A stretch of DNA of 10,674 nucleotides from AP-16 sp036395835 (GTDB taxonomy: Bacteria; Pseudomonadota; Alphaproteobacteria; Rhizobiales; Xanthobacteraceae), in the NCBI GenBank assembly GCA_036395835.1, contig DASWCW010000029.1:1-10674 (forward strand), in the 5' to 3' direction. Shown here piece by piece: positions 1 to 6,348 of this stretch. Under the pieces are notes generated by a model. The model saw nothing but the letters and a program-made list of their open reading frames with translations. It had not been told where the DNA came from and did no database searches. Every line of letters begins with the position of its first letter. Position 1 is the stretch's first letter. The translations under genes were made by a program, and so were the position numbers.

Positions 1-468
1 ATGGATGCAGCGCGTCATGATGGTCTTGACGAGCGCGCCGAGGTATTTGTCTTCGACCGCACGCTTGTTCTCCTGGTAGCGGCTGGCGTCGACCCCATAG
101 GCCATGGCCTGGTCCTGCAGGTCGCATTCCCCGCCCTGATCGCAGATCGGGCAATCCAGCGGGTGATTGATCAGCAGGAACTCCATCACGCCTTCGCGCG
201 CCTTCTTGACCATCGGGGTCTTGGTGTTGACCGCCGGCGGCTCGCCCTTGGGTCCGGGCCGGCAGTCGCGCACCCCCCAGGCGCAGCTTGCGACCGGTTT
301 CGGGGAGCCGACGAGCTCAACCAGGCACATGCGGCAATTCCCGGCGATCGACAGCCGCTCGTGGAAACAGAACCGCGGAATCTCCGCGCCCGCCGCTTCG
401 CACGCCTGCAGCAGCGTGTATTCCGGCGGCACATCGATCTCTTTGCCGTCGATGTTCAGCTTGGTCAT
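1..468 (-). CDS. nuoG: NADH-quinone oxidoreductase subunit G, N-terminal part (cut by window edge)
   Basis: Only the first 156 codons are present; the frame stays open to base 1. NuoG is the large iron-sulfur subunit of the complex I NADH-oxidising arm on the cytoplasmic side. It passes electrons from the NuoF/NuoE flavin module towards NuoI/NuoB. The N-terminal plant-type [2Fe-2S] domain is visible with Cys34, Cys45, Cys48 and Cys62 in the expected Cx10CxxCx13C spacing. It is followed by the His-ligated [4Fe-4S] (N5-type) motif: His102, Cys106, Cys109, Cys115. The ATG at 468 gives an N-terminus (MTKLNIDGKEIDVP) typical of the family. No strong Shine-Dalgarno is seen, but the upstream gene stops only 27 bp away, so translation may be coupled. 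The molybdopterin-like C-terminal domain lies outside the window. Identification is secure. Confidence 0.96.
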   Translation of the reverse strand, partial: MTKLNIDGKEIDVPPEYTLLQACEAAGAEIPRFCFHERLSIAGNCRMCLVELVGSPKPVASCAWGVRDCRPGPKGEPPAVNTKTPMVKKAREGVMEFLLINHPLDCPICDQGGECDLQDQAMAYGVDASRYQENKRAVEDKYLGALVKTIMTRCIH

Positions 469-495
469 GGGGTCACCGGTTCATCCTGCGATCGG

Positions 496-972
496 TCAGG
501 CGCAGCGCGCCGTCTTCCACAGTTGCGCGCCCGCGATGCCGTCCCAGCCGAACGCATGCTCGCTCGGCCCGTGCACCCGCAGGAGATCGAGCCTTCCGAG
601 AGCTTCCTCGATGGTCGGCCGGTGCCCAGCCGGAACCCACCACATCACGAGATAGGGGCGGTCCAGGTGCTCGAACCATTCGCTGCGACGACCGTAGAAG
701 CGCGCGTGCACGGTCTGCCAGACATATTTTTCCAGTGCCTCGACGCTCTCCCAGACCGACATGTTCACGGCCATGCGCGGGTCGGCGAACGCCCGGATGT
801 TGGTGGCGTTGCCGGTCTCGTCCTGGAGCCGCCAAACGAATCCCTCGCTGCGTTCGGCGATGGCGTTGACGCGTGCCAAATTGTCGATGAAATCCGCAAG
901 ACGCGGATCGTCGAGCTCGTAGCGCAGGCGGCCGATATTGAGCTGGGCGAGATGCTGCGTCGGCTGACTCAT
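496..972 (-). CDS. DUF3291-type protein embedded between nuoF and nuoG
   Basis: This is a 158-residue soluble protein with no signal peptide or membrane segment. The start (HLAQLNIGRLRYELDDPRL), the central GFVWRLQDE, and the later HARFYGRRSEWFE and WWVPAGHRPTIEEA blocks are those I associate with the DUF3291 family. That family has no assigned reaction; I believe it belongs to the dimeric alpha/beta-barrel (antibiotic-monooxygenase-like) superfamily. His89 within HARFYGRR and the Trp-rich strand near residues 110-112 are candidate pocket residues, but this is inference. The ATG at 972 is well supported: an AGGAG Shine-Dalgarno lies 6-7 nt upstream and overlaps the nuoF stop. The gene follows nuoF by 9 bp and precedes nuoG by 27 bp on the same strand, so it is almost certainly on the nuo mRNA. 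It is not a canonical complex I subunit. It may be a passenger, an assembly or repair factor, or a redox-linked enzyme. Confidence 0.85.
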   Translation of the reverse strand: MSQPTQHLAQLNIGRLRYELDDPRLADFIDNLARVNAIAERSEGFVWRLQDETGNATNIRAFADPRMAVNMSVWESVEALEKYVWQTVHARFYGRRSEWFEHLDRPYLVMWWVPAGHRPTIEEALGRLDLLRVHGPSEHAFGWDGIAGAQLWKTARCA

Positions 973-981
973 CGAGCTCTC

Positions 982-2283
982 CTATTCCGCCGCGATCGCC
1001 ACCGGCGCCGGCTGGGGTCGCGCGGCATATTCGTCGATGCGCCGCTCGATCTCAGGACGGAAATGCCGGATCAAGCCCTGGATCGGCCACGCCGCCGCGT
1101 CGCCGAGCGCGCAAATCGTGTGTCCTTCGACCTGGGTGGTGACTTCGAGCAGCAGCCCGATCTCGCGCTTGCCGGCACGCCCTTCGGCCATGCGGGTGAG
1201 CACGCGCCACATCCAGCCAGTGCCCTCGCGGCACGGCGTGCATTGGCCGCAGCTCTCGTGCTTGTAGAAATAGGCGATGCGCGCGATCGCGCGCACGATG
1301 TCGGTCGACTTGTCCATCACGATGACGGCGGCGGTGCCCAGGCCCGACTTGAGGTCCTTGAGCGCGTCGAAATCCATAATCAGGTCCTCGCACTGCGAGG
1401 CCGGCAGCAACGGCACCGAGGAGCCTCCGGGAATGATCGCGAGCAGATTGTGCCAGCCGCCGCGCACGCCGCCGGCATGGGTCTCGATGAGCTCGCGGAA
1501 CGTGATGCCCATCGCCTCTTCGACGTTGCACGGCTTCTCGACGTGGCCCGAGATGCAGAACAGCTTGGTGCCGGTGTTGTTCGGCCGGCCGATGGCGGAG
1601 AACCAGGCAGCGCCGCGGCGCAGGATGTCCGGGGCGACCGCGATCGATTCCACGTTGTTCACGGTGGTCGGGCAGCCGTAGAGCCCGACGTTGGCCGGGA
1701 ACGGCGGTTTGAGCCGCGGCATGCCCTTTTTGCCTTCCAGGCTTTCGAGCAGCGCGGTCTCCTCGCCGCAGATATAGGCCCCGGCGCCGTGGTGGACGTA
1801 GAGGTCGAAATCGAACCCGTGAATATTGTTCTTGCCGATCAGGTTCGCCGCATAGGCCTGGTCGACGGCGGCCTGCAGGTGCTCGCGCTCGCGAATGAAT
1901 TCGCCGCGGATGTAGATGTAGGCGGCATGCGCCCCCATCGCGAACGAGGCGATCAGGCAACCCTCGATCAAGAGATGCGGATCGTGGCGGAGAATCTCGC
2001 GGTCCTTGCAGGTGCCGGGCTCGGATTCGTCGGCGTTGACCACCAGATAATGCGGGCGGCCGTCGGACTGCTTGGGCATGAACGACCATTTCAGCCCGGT
2101 GGGGAATCCGGCTCCGCCGCGCCCGCGCAGCCCCGACGCCTTCATCTCGTTGATGATCCAGTCGCGGCCCTTCTCCAGGATCGCTTTGGTGCCGTCCCAT
2201 GCACCCCGCGCGCGCGCCCCCTCGAGTCCCCAATCGTGGAGCCCGTAGAGATTCTTGAAGATGCGATCCTTGTCTGCGAGCAT
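982..2283 (-). CDS. nuoF: NADH-quinone oxidoreductase subunit F (FMN/NADH-binding)
   Basis: This 433-residue protein is the entry point of complex I: it binds NADH and FMN and carries the N3 [4Fe-4S] cluster. The glycine-rich FMN/NADH site is at residues 53-63 (RGRGGAGFPTG). It is followed by VVNADESEPGTCKDRE (about 81-96) and YICGEETALLESLEGKKG in the middle of the protein. The C-terminal cluster motif SCGQCTPC gives Cys345, Cys348 and Cys351, with the fourth ligand Cys391 in TICALGDAAAWP. The frame is open upstream to 2634, but that stretch overlaps nuoE in another frame. The ATG at 2283 gives the family N-terminus (MLADKDRIFKNLYG). It shares one base with the nuoE stop (TGATG), which implies translational coupling. 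Length is normal. The stop codon overlaps the ribosome-binding site of the DUF3291 gene. Confidence 0.98.
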   Translation of the reverse strand: MLADKDRIFKNLYGLHDWGLEGARARGAWDGTKAILEKGRDWIINEMKASGLRGRGGAGFPTGLKWSFMPKQSDGRPHYLVVNADESEPGTCKDREILRHDPHLLIEGCLIASFAMGAHAAYIYIRGEFIREREHLQAAVDQAYAANLIGKNNIHGFDFDLYVHHGAGAYICGEETALLESLEGKKGMPRLKPPFPANVGLYGCPTTVNNVESIAVAPDILRRGAAWFSAIGRPNNTGTKLFCISGHVEKPCNVEEAMGITFRELIETHAGGVRGGWHNLLAIIPGGSSVPLLPASQCEDLIMDFDALKDLKSGLGTAAVIVMDKSTDIVRAIARIAYFYKHESCGQCTPCREGTGWMWRVLTRMAEGRAGKREIGLLLEVTTQVEGHTICALGDAAAWPIQGLIRHFRPEIERRIDEYAARPQPAPVAIAAE

Positions 2284-3047
2284 CAGTCGCGCCTCGGCTC
2301 GGTCTGGTCCGCTTCCGGCGGCTTGGGGGCGGGAGCTTCGCGGCGCTCCGCCGGTTCCGACGGCTTCTTGGCCGCCGCATCGTGCAACCCCGCCCCCGCA
2401 TGGGTCGCGGTGCCCGGCCCGGGCCCGCCATTCCTCGCATAGAGCGCGCCGTCGGTCAGCGTGGTCGGTCCGCCCACGGGAGCCGAAAGCTGCCGCTCGA
2501 TCTGCGGACCCGGCTTGGGCGTCTTGCCGGCCGCGAGATCGTCGAGAATTCGCGCCAGGATCTCCGGCGTCAGATCCTCGTAATTGTCCTCGTTGATCTG
2601 CAGCATCGGCGCATTCACGCAGGCGCCCAGACATTCCACCTCGGTCCAGGAGAATTTGCCGTCGTCGCTGACGTGATGCTCATCGCCGATCTTTTCCCGC
2701 AATACATTCTTCAAATCCTCGGCGCCGCGCAGCATGCAGGGTGTCGTGCCGCACAGCTGGACGTAATAGCGCCCGACCGGCTCCAGATTGAACATCGTGT
2801 AGAAGGTGGCGACTTCGAGCGCCCTGATGTGCGCCATGCCGAGAAAATCCGCGACGTACCGGATCGCGGCTTCGGGCAACCAGCCGCCGCACTGCGCCTG
2901 CGCACGCCACAGCAGGGCGAGGATCGCGGATTCCTGCCGGCCGTGCGGATATTTGGTGAGCTCGGCCTTGGCCCATTCGAGGTTCTCCGCGCAGAAAGCG
3001 AAGCTCTTGGGCTGGATCTCGACCGGGGCGAGACGACGGACGGCCAT
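2283..3047 (-). CDS. nuoE: NADH-quinone oxidoreductase subunit E (24 kDa, thioredoxin-like [2Fe-2S])
   Basis: This 254-residue protein is the small peripheral subunit that pairs with NuoF and carries the N1a [2Fe-2S] cluster. Ligands Cys99, Cys104, Cys139 and Cys143 are present in the Cx4C...Cx3C pattern (VQLCGTTPC and VECLGACVNAP). Family blocks YPHGRQESAILALLWRAQ (33-50) and ALEVATFYTMFNLEPVG (76-92) are intact. Residues from about 175 to the end are a Pro/Ala/Gly-rich, probably disordered tail of the kind seen in alphaproteobacterial NuoE. I chose the ATG at 3047 because MAVRRLAP is the usual N-terminus. An in-frame extension to 3143 (32 more residues) is low complexity and unlike the family. 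No clear Shine-Dalgarno precedes 3047, which fits coupling to the small ORF that stops 2 nt upstream. Confidence 0.96.
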   Translation of the reverse strand: MAVRRLAPVEIQPKSFAFCAENLEWAKAELTKYPHGRQESAILALLWRAQAQCGGWLPEAAIRYVADFLGMAHIRALEVATFYTMFNLEPVGRYYVQLCGTTPCMLRGAEDLKNVLREKIGDEHHVSDDGKFSWTEVECLGACVNAPMLQINEDNYEDLTPEILARILDDLAAGKTPKPGPQIERQLSAPVGGPTTLTDGALYARNGGPGPGTATHAGAGLHDAAAKKPSEPAERREAPAPKPPEADQTEPRRD

Positions 3048-3049
3048 CG

Positions 3050-3163
3050 TTACGACCCGATCCGCGCGAGCCGGAATGGGCGCGATGCACACTCGGCCGC
3101 TTCGCGGCCGACCTTCCTCCCGTCGGAGGCGGTGGAGCAGCATTTGCGGCAGCAGAGGTTCAT
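3050..3163 (-). CDS. candidate 37-residue cysteine-rich small ORF between nuoD and nuoE
   Basis: This ORF exactly fills the nuoD-nuoE gap. Its ATG overlaps the nuoD stop as ATGA, and its TAA lies 2 nt before the nuoE ATG. A GAGG Shine-Dalgarno-like sequence sits 7 nt before the start, inside the last nuoD codons. The product begins MNLCCRKCCSTASDG and has Cys4, Cys5, Cys8 and Cys9 (two interleaved CxxC pairs) plus Cys25; the rest is basic. There is no membrane segment. I do not recognise a family. It could be a small metal-binding protein, or a coupling ORF that carries ribosomes from nuoD to nuoE. It could also be a chance frame through an intergenic palindromic repeat, since the 3' half contains a strong hairpin. 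Conservation of the Cys motif in relatives would separate these options. Confidence 0.33.
   Translation of the reverse strand: MNLCCRKCCSTASDGRKVGREAAECASRPFRLARIGS
3094..3110. repeat. perfect 7-bp hairpin with 3-nt loop in the nuoD-nuoE gap
   Basis: The arms CGGCCGC and GCGGCCG flank a 3-nt loop (TTC on plus, GAA on minus). On the transcribed (minus) strand the core reads GCGAAGC, known as an exceptionally stable mini-hairpin. No T-run follows in the transcribed direction, so it is not a classical terminator. It lies about 47 nt upstream of the nuoE start. It could act as an mRNA-processing or stability element, or be the palindromic core of a dispersed intergenic repeat. Confidence 0.6.
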
Positions 3164-4350
3164 CGATCGACCTCGCCGAACACGATGTCGATCGAGCCGA
3201 TGATCGCCGAGACGTCCGCGAGCATGTGCCCGCGCGTTAGAAAGTCCATCGCCTGCAAATGCGCGAATCCCGGCGCGCGGATCTTGCACTTGTATGGTTT
3301 GTTGCCGCCGTTGGCGACGAGATAGACCCCGAACTCGCCCTTCGGCGCCTCGACCGCGGCGTAGACCTCGCCGGCCGGGACGTGGAAGCCCTCAGTGTAC
3401 AGTTTGAAATGATGGATCAGGGATTCCATCGAGCGCTTCATCTCGCCGCGCCGCGGCGGCACGATCTTGTTGTCCGGATCCACCACGGGCCCCTGCCCCT
3501 GCGCCGAGCGCAGCTGCTCCAGACATTGTTTCATGATCCGCACCGATTGGCGCATTTCTTCCATGCGGATGCAGTAACGGTCGTAGCAGTCGCCGTTCTT
3601 GCCGACCGGAATATCGAAATCCATTTCCGTGTAGCACTCGTAGGGTTGCGCCTTGCGCAGGTCCCAGGCCGCGCCCGAGCCGCGCACCATCACCCCGGAA
3701 AAGCCCCAGGCCCAGGCATCCTCGAGCTTGACCACGCCGATGTCGACGTTGCGCTGCTTGAAGATCCGATTGTCGGTCAGCAGGCCTTCGATGTCGTCGC
3801 AGACCTTGAGAAAAGGATCGCAGAACGCCCCGATGTCGTCGATGAGCTTTTCCGGTAGATCCTGGTGGACGCCGCCGACGCGGAAATAGGCGGCATGCAT
3901 GCGGCTGCCCGAGGCGCGCTCGTAGAACCCCATCAGCTTCTCGCGCTCTTCGAAACCCCACAGCGGCGGCGTGAGCGCGCCGACGTCCATCGCCTGGGTG
4001 GTGACGTTGAGAAGATGCGAGAGCAGCCGGCCGATCTCGCAATAGAGCACGCGAATGAGCTGGGCGCGTCTCGGCACCTCGATGCCGAGCAGGCGCTCCG
4101 CGGCGAGACAGAATGCATGTTCCTGGTTCATCGGCGCGGCGTAGTCGAGCCGGTCGAAATAGGGGATCGCCTGCAGATAGGTCTTTTGCTCGATCAGCTT
4201 CTCGGTGCCCCGATGCAGGAGCCCGATGTGCGGATCGACGCGCTCGACTACCTCGCCGTCGAGCTCGAGTACCAGGCGCAGCACGCCGTGCGCCGCCGGA
4301 TGCTGCGGCCCGAAATTGATGGTGAAATTGCGCAGCGCGGCTTCGGGCAT
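3160..4350 (-). CDS. nuoD: NADH-quinone oxidoreductase subunit D (49 kDa, quinone-site subunit)
   Basis: This 396-residue, full-length protein belongs to the Q-module of complex I and forms the quinone cavity with NuoB. The N-terminus NFTINFGPQHPAAHGVLRL is diagnostic. His21 and Tyr70 are 49 residues apart and match the quinone-binding His38/Tyr87 pair of the Thermus Nqo4 subunit, by my alignment. Other family blocks are HIGLLHRGTEKLIE (41-54), RASGSRMHAAYFRVGGVHQDLP, and the C-terminal GSIDIVFGEVDR. It is related to the large subunit of NiFe hydrogenases but lacks the nickel cysteines, as expected for NuoD. The ATG at 4350 is the family start, 51 bp after nuoC. A very similar gene start occurs at 10634 on the other strand. 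Confidence 0.98.
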   Translation of the reverse strand: MPEAALRNFTINFGPQHPAAHGVLRLVLELDGEVVERVDPHIGLLHRGTEKLIEQKTYLQAIPYFDRLDYAAPMNQEHAFCLAAERLLGIEVPRRAQLIRVLYCEIGRLLSHLLNVTTQAMDVGALTPPLWGFEEREKLMGFYERASGSRMHAAYFRVGGVHQDLPEKLIDDIGAFCDPFLKVCDDIEGLLTDNRIFKQRNVDIGVVKLEDAWAWGFSGVMVRGSGAAWDLRKAQPYECYTEMDFDIPVGKNGDCYDRYCIRMEEMRQSVRIMKQCLEQLRSAQGQGPVVDPDNKIVPPRRGEMKRSMESLIHHFKLYTEGFHVPAGEVYAAVEAPKGEFGVYLVANGGNKPYKCKIRAPGFAHLQAMDFLTRGHMLADVSAIIGSIDIVFGEVDR

Positions 4351-4401
4351 TTCACCTGCCGTACCGCAGCTCGAATGCCGCCGCTGATCGCGTCCTGGCC
4401 T

Positions 4402-5007
4402 TCATGGCGTCTTGGCCTTTTCGTCGCCCGGCAGCATGTACTCCGGCCCTTCCCACGGCGAGAGAAAATCGAAATTCCGGAATTCCTGCGCCAGCCGCAC
4501 CGGGTCGTAGACCACGCGCTTGAGTTCGTCGTCCCAACGCACTTCGACGAAGCCGGTCAGCGGAAAATCCTTGCGCAATGGATGGCCCTCGAAACCGTAG
4601 TCGGTCAGCAGCCGCCGCAGGTCCGGGTGGCCCGAGAACAACACGCCGTAGAGATCATAGACCTCGCGCTCGAACCAGTCGGCCCCGCGATAGACGGAGA
4701 TGATCGAGGGCACCGGCGTCGCCTCGTCGGTTTGCACTTTGACGCGGATGCGCTGGTTCCGCTTCGGCGAAAGCAGATGGTAAACCACATCGAAGCGCTT
4801 CTCGCGCTCCGGCCAATCGACCGCGGTGATGTCGATGATGCACCAGAACAGGCAACGCTCGTCGTCGCGCAGGAACTGCATCACGCGAACGATATCGGCG
4901 ACGTTGGCGGCGAGCGTGAGCTGCCCGAGCGCGACCGTATGGGCGCTCGCGGCTCCGCCGAGCGCCGCAACGATGGTGTTTCCGAGCTCTTCCAGCGATT
5001 CGTCCAT
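4402..5007 (-). CDS. nuoC: NADH-quinone oxidoreductase subunit C (30 kDa)
   Basis: This 201-residue protein is a scaffold subunit of the complex I Q-module with no cofactor. The 30-kDa subunit signature spans about residues 113-150: EREVYDLYGVLFSGHPDLRR, then LLTDYGFEGHPLRKDFPL. The C-terminus (EFRNFDFLSPWEGPEYMLPGDEKAKTP region) is also typical. NuoC and NuoD are separate proteins here, unlike the fused NuoCD of enterobacteria. The ATG at 5007 lies 18 bp after the nuoB stop, which fits one operon. The N-terminal 40 residues are less conserved, so the exact start is slightly less certain than the identity. Confidence 0.97.
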   Translation of the reverse strand: MDESLEELGNTIVAALGGAASAHTVALGQLTLAANVADIVRVMQFLRDDERCLFWCIIDITAVDWPEREKRFDVVYHLLSPKRNQRIRVKVQTDEATPVPSIISVYRGADWFEREVYDLYGVLFSGHPDLRRLLTDYGFEGHPLRKDFPLTGFVEVRWDDELKRVVYDPVRLAQEFRNFDFLSPWEGPEYMLPGDEKAKTP

Positions 5008-5025
5008 GCAGCGGGCTCTTACGCT

Positions 5026-5607
5026 TCAGCGCTCGATGGTGCCGACGCGGCGGATCTTCTTCTGCAGCAACAGTACGCCGTAGAGCAGCGCTTCCGCGGT
5101 CGGAGGACACCCGGGCACGTAGATGTCGACGGGAACGATGCGGTCGCAACCGCGGACCACCGAGTAGGAATAATGGTAGTACCCGCCGCCGTTGGCGCAG
5201 GAGCCCATCGAGATGACGTAGCGCGGCTCCGGCATCTGGTCGTAGACCTTGCGCAACGCCGGGGCCATCTTGTTGGTCAGCGTGCCGGCGACGATCATCA
5301 CGTCGGACTGGCGCGGCGACGCGCGAGGTGCGAAGCCGAAGCGCTCGGCGTCGTAGCGCGGCATCGACATCTGCATCATTTCGATCGCGCAGCAAGCGAG
5401 CCCGAACGTCATCCACATCAGCGAGCCGGTCCGGGCCCAGGTGATGAGGTCGTCGGTCGCGGTCACCAGAAAACCCTTGTCGGCGAGCTCGACATTGATG
5501 CCGCGGAACAGCGCATCGTCCTCGCCGGCCGGCCGGCCGGTTCGCGGATCGATGATGCCCTTGCTGGCGGGCGCGACGATGCCGGTTCGCTCGCCGGTCA
5601 ATCCCAT
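5026..5607 (-). CDS. nuoB: NADH-quinone oxidoreductase subunit B (N2 cluster subunit)
   Basis: This 193-residue protein carries the N2 [4Fe-4S] cluster, the last cluster before quinone. Ligands Cys72-Cys73 (GLACCAIEMM), Cys137 (SMGSCANGGG) and Cys167 (YVPGCPPTAEALL) are all present. The core from about residue 45 to the end is very highly conserved and reads like Rhodopseudomonas/Bradyrhizobium NuoB from memory. The ATG at 5607 lies inside the end of nuoA (10-bp overlap), giving translational coupling. The upstream open frame to 6045 is a shadow of nuoA. The first 40 residues are the variable extension found in this group. Confidence 0.98.
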   Translation of the reverse strand: MGLTGERTGIVAPASKGIIDPRTGRPAGEDDALFRGINVELADKGFLVTATDDLITWARTGSLMWMTFGLACCAIEMMQMSMPRYDAERFGFAPRASPRQSDVMIVAGTLTNKMAPALRKVYDQMPEPRYVISMGSCANGGGYYHYSYSVVRGCDRIVPVDIYVPGCPPTAEALLYGVLLLQKKIRRVGTIER

Positions 5608-5966
5608 TCCAGTGCTCCCTTCTTCCACTCGTAGATAAATCCGATGGTGAGCACGGCAAGAAACACCATCATCGACCAGAAGCCGAACAGCCCGATTTTG
5701 CCGAAGGCCACCGCCCACGGGAACAGGAAGGTCACCTCGAGGTCGAAGATGATGAAGAGGATCGCGACGAGATAATAGCGAACGTCGAATTTCATCCGCG
5801 CGTCGTCGAACGCATTGAACCCGCATTCGTATGCCGAGAGCTTCTCCGGGTCCGGTTGCTTGTAGGCGATCAGGAACGGCGCGACGAGCAGCACGGCGCC
5901 GATCACCAGGGCGACCCCGAGGAAGATGACGAGCGGCAGATAAGCGGCCCAGAGAGCGGTGATCAT
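5598..5966 (-). CDS. nuoA: NADH-quinone oxidoreductase subunit A (ND3-like membrane subunit)
   Basis: This 122-residue integral membrane protein of the complex I membrane arm sits near the junction with the Q-module. Three hydrophobic segments are visible at about residues 8-31, 63-85 and 92-112. The conserved loop between the first two contains SAYECGFNAFDDAR; Cys48 in it corresponds to the ND3 loop cysteine linked to the active/deactive switch in mitochondria. FDLEVTFLFPWA (74-85) is the other family block. The ATG at 5966 is supported by the family start and a GAGGCGAG ribosome-binding site just upstream. The longer frame to 6107 adds a basic stretch unlike NuoA. This is the first gene of the operon, so the promoter should lie in the 382-bp region upstream. 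Confidence 0.97.
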   Translation of the reverse strand: MITALWAAYLPLVIFLGVALVIGAVLLVAPFLIAYKQPDPEKLSAYECGFNAFDDARMKFDVRYYLVAILFIIFDLEVTFLFPWAVAFGKIGLFGFWSMMVFLAVLTIGFIYEWKKGALEWD

Positions 5967-5985
5967 TCGATTCTCGCCTCTCACC

Positions 5986-6007
5986 GCGTTGCGGGAATGG
6001 GCAACGC
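5986..6007. repeat. inverted repeat directly upstream of the nuoA ribosome-binding site
   Basis: A perfect 7-bp pair (GCGTTGC / GCAACGC) flanks an 8-nt loop, ending 19 nt before the nuoA ATG. In the nuo mRNA it would form a stem immediately 5' of the GAGGCGAG ribosome-binding site. That is a position where it could influence initiation or mRNA stability. Confidence 0.5.
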
Positions 6008-6024
6008 TGCAAAACCCCACCGAT

Positions 6025-6039
6025 CGGGCGCGTCGCCCG
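6025..6039. repeat. short GC-rich inverted repeat in the nuoA upstream region
   Basis: A perfect 6-bp pair (CGGGCG / CGCCCG) flanks a 3-nt spacer. Such stems arise easily in high-GC DNA. It is listed because it is the middle one of three stacked in the same leader. Confidence 0.4.
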
Positions 6040-6078
6040 CTCCACGCCCCGGTGCGGGATTTTGCCAACGGAGTGCGA

Positions 6079-6107
6079 CCCTTAGCGCAGTGCACAACGG
6101 GTGGCAA
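6079..6107 (-). promoter_or_regulatory. weak sigma70-like promoter candidate for the nuo operon
   Basis: On the minus strand TTGCCA (6107-6102) is followed after exactly 17 nt by TAAGGG (6084-6079). The -35 agrees with TTGACA at five of six bases; the -10 is poor. A start near 6072 would give a leader of about 105 nt to nuoA. The -35 box lies inside the right-hand inverted repeat. It is the best pair I found in the region, but it is not a strong promoter. Confidence 0.22.
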
Positions 6108-6127
6108 GTTGACGACTTGCCTACCCG
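6098..6127. promoter_or_regulatory. long inverted repeat (12 bp with one bulge), possible operator upstream of nuoA
   Basis: The arms are CGGGTGGCAAGT and ACTTGCC-T-ACCCG around a 5-nt centre (TGACG). All 12 pairs match, with a single unpaired base at 6122. No T-run follows on either side, so it is not a terminator. It overlaps the best -35 candidate and lies 132-161 bp upstream of the nuoA start. Binding by a dimeric regulator is the simplest reading; an RNA leader hairpin is the alternative if transcription starts further upstream. Confidence 0.45.
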
Positions 6128-6317
6128 GGCACCAAGTGCGACTCTCGAAGAGAGAACGAAAATTGCCGCTGCCGGGTTCGACGGCGCGGCGGTCGACCCC
6201 AAAGTTCCGGCCCGAAGCCGCACCCGCTCGTATCGGCCGACCGGCTCGTTTCGCGCTCTCCGGACGATCGCCCGGAAGGCGCGCCGCTCGATCGGTGATC
6301 GGGCGCAGCTGAATTAA

Positions 6318-6340
6318 GCCAAGCGTTTCCCGGACTTGGC
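6318..6340 (-). terminator. possible terminator after the CoA-transferase genes
   Basis: A perfect 6-bp pair (GCCAAG / CTTGGC) with an 11-nt loop begins 8 nt after the stop of the CoA-transferase subunit B gene. On the transcribed strand it is followed by TTAATTC, a short A/T-rich tail. The stem is short and the tail is not a real T-run, so strength is doubtful. Confidence 0.35.
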
Positions 6341-6348
6341 GCCGCGAC

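Larger units (their letters stand above)
5967..6348. other. 382-bp gene-free region: nuo leader/promoter and downstream end of the CoA-transferase unit
   Basis: No convincing gene is seen on either strand; the short open frames here are basic and low complexity. The region lies upstream of nuoA and downstream of the CoA-transferase subunit B stop, both on the minus strand. It therefore should contain the end of one transcript and the promoter of the next. It holds inverted repeats at 5986-6007, 6025-6039, 6098-6127 and 6318-6340, plus a smaller one at 6142-6154 (CTCTC-GAA-GAGAG). Confidence 0.7.

Noticed and set aside
1..2442. Very long plus-strand open frame (813 codons) antisense to nuoG, the DUF3291 gene and nuoF
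   Set aside because: Its translation is Arg/Ala-rich with no family motif, and the opposite strand carries clear nuo genes. Long antisense frames are common in high-GC genomes. The same applies to the 589-codon frame at 3865-5634 and the 490-codon frame at 8497-9969.
2284..2634. Upstream extension of nuoF
   Set aside because: It overlaps nuoE in another frame, is Arg/Gly-rich, and has no family similarity. The ATG at 2283 matches the usual NuoF start.
3048..3143. 32-residue upstream extension of nuoE
   Set aside because: MAVRRLAP at 3047 is the family N-terminus; the added residues are basic and low complexity.
5967..6107. Upstream extension of nuoA
   Set aside because: NuoA starts with its first membrane segment. 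The extension is Arg-rich and bypasses a good ribosome-binding site at the 5966 start.
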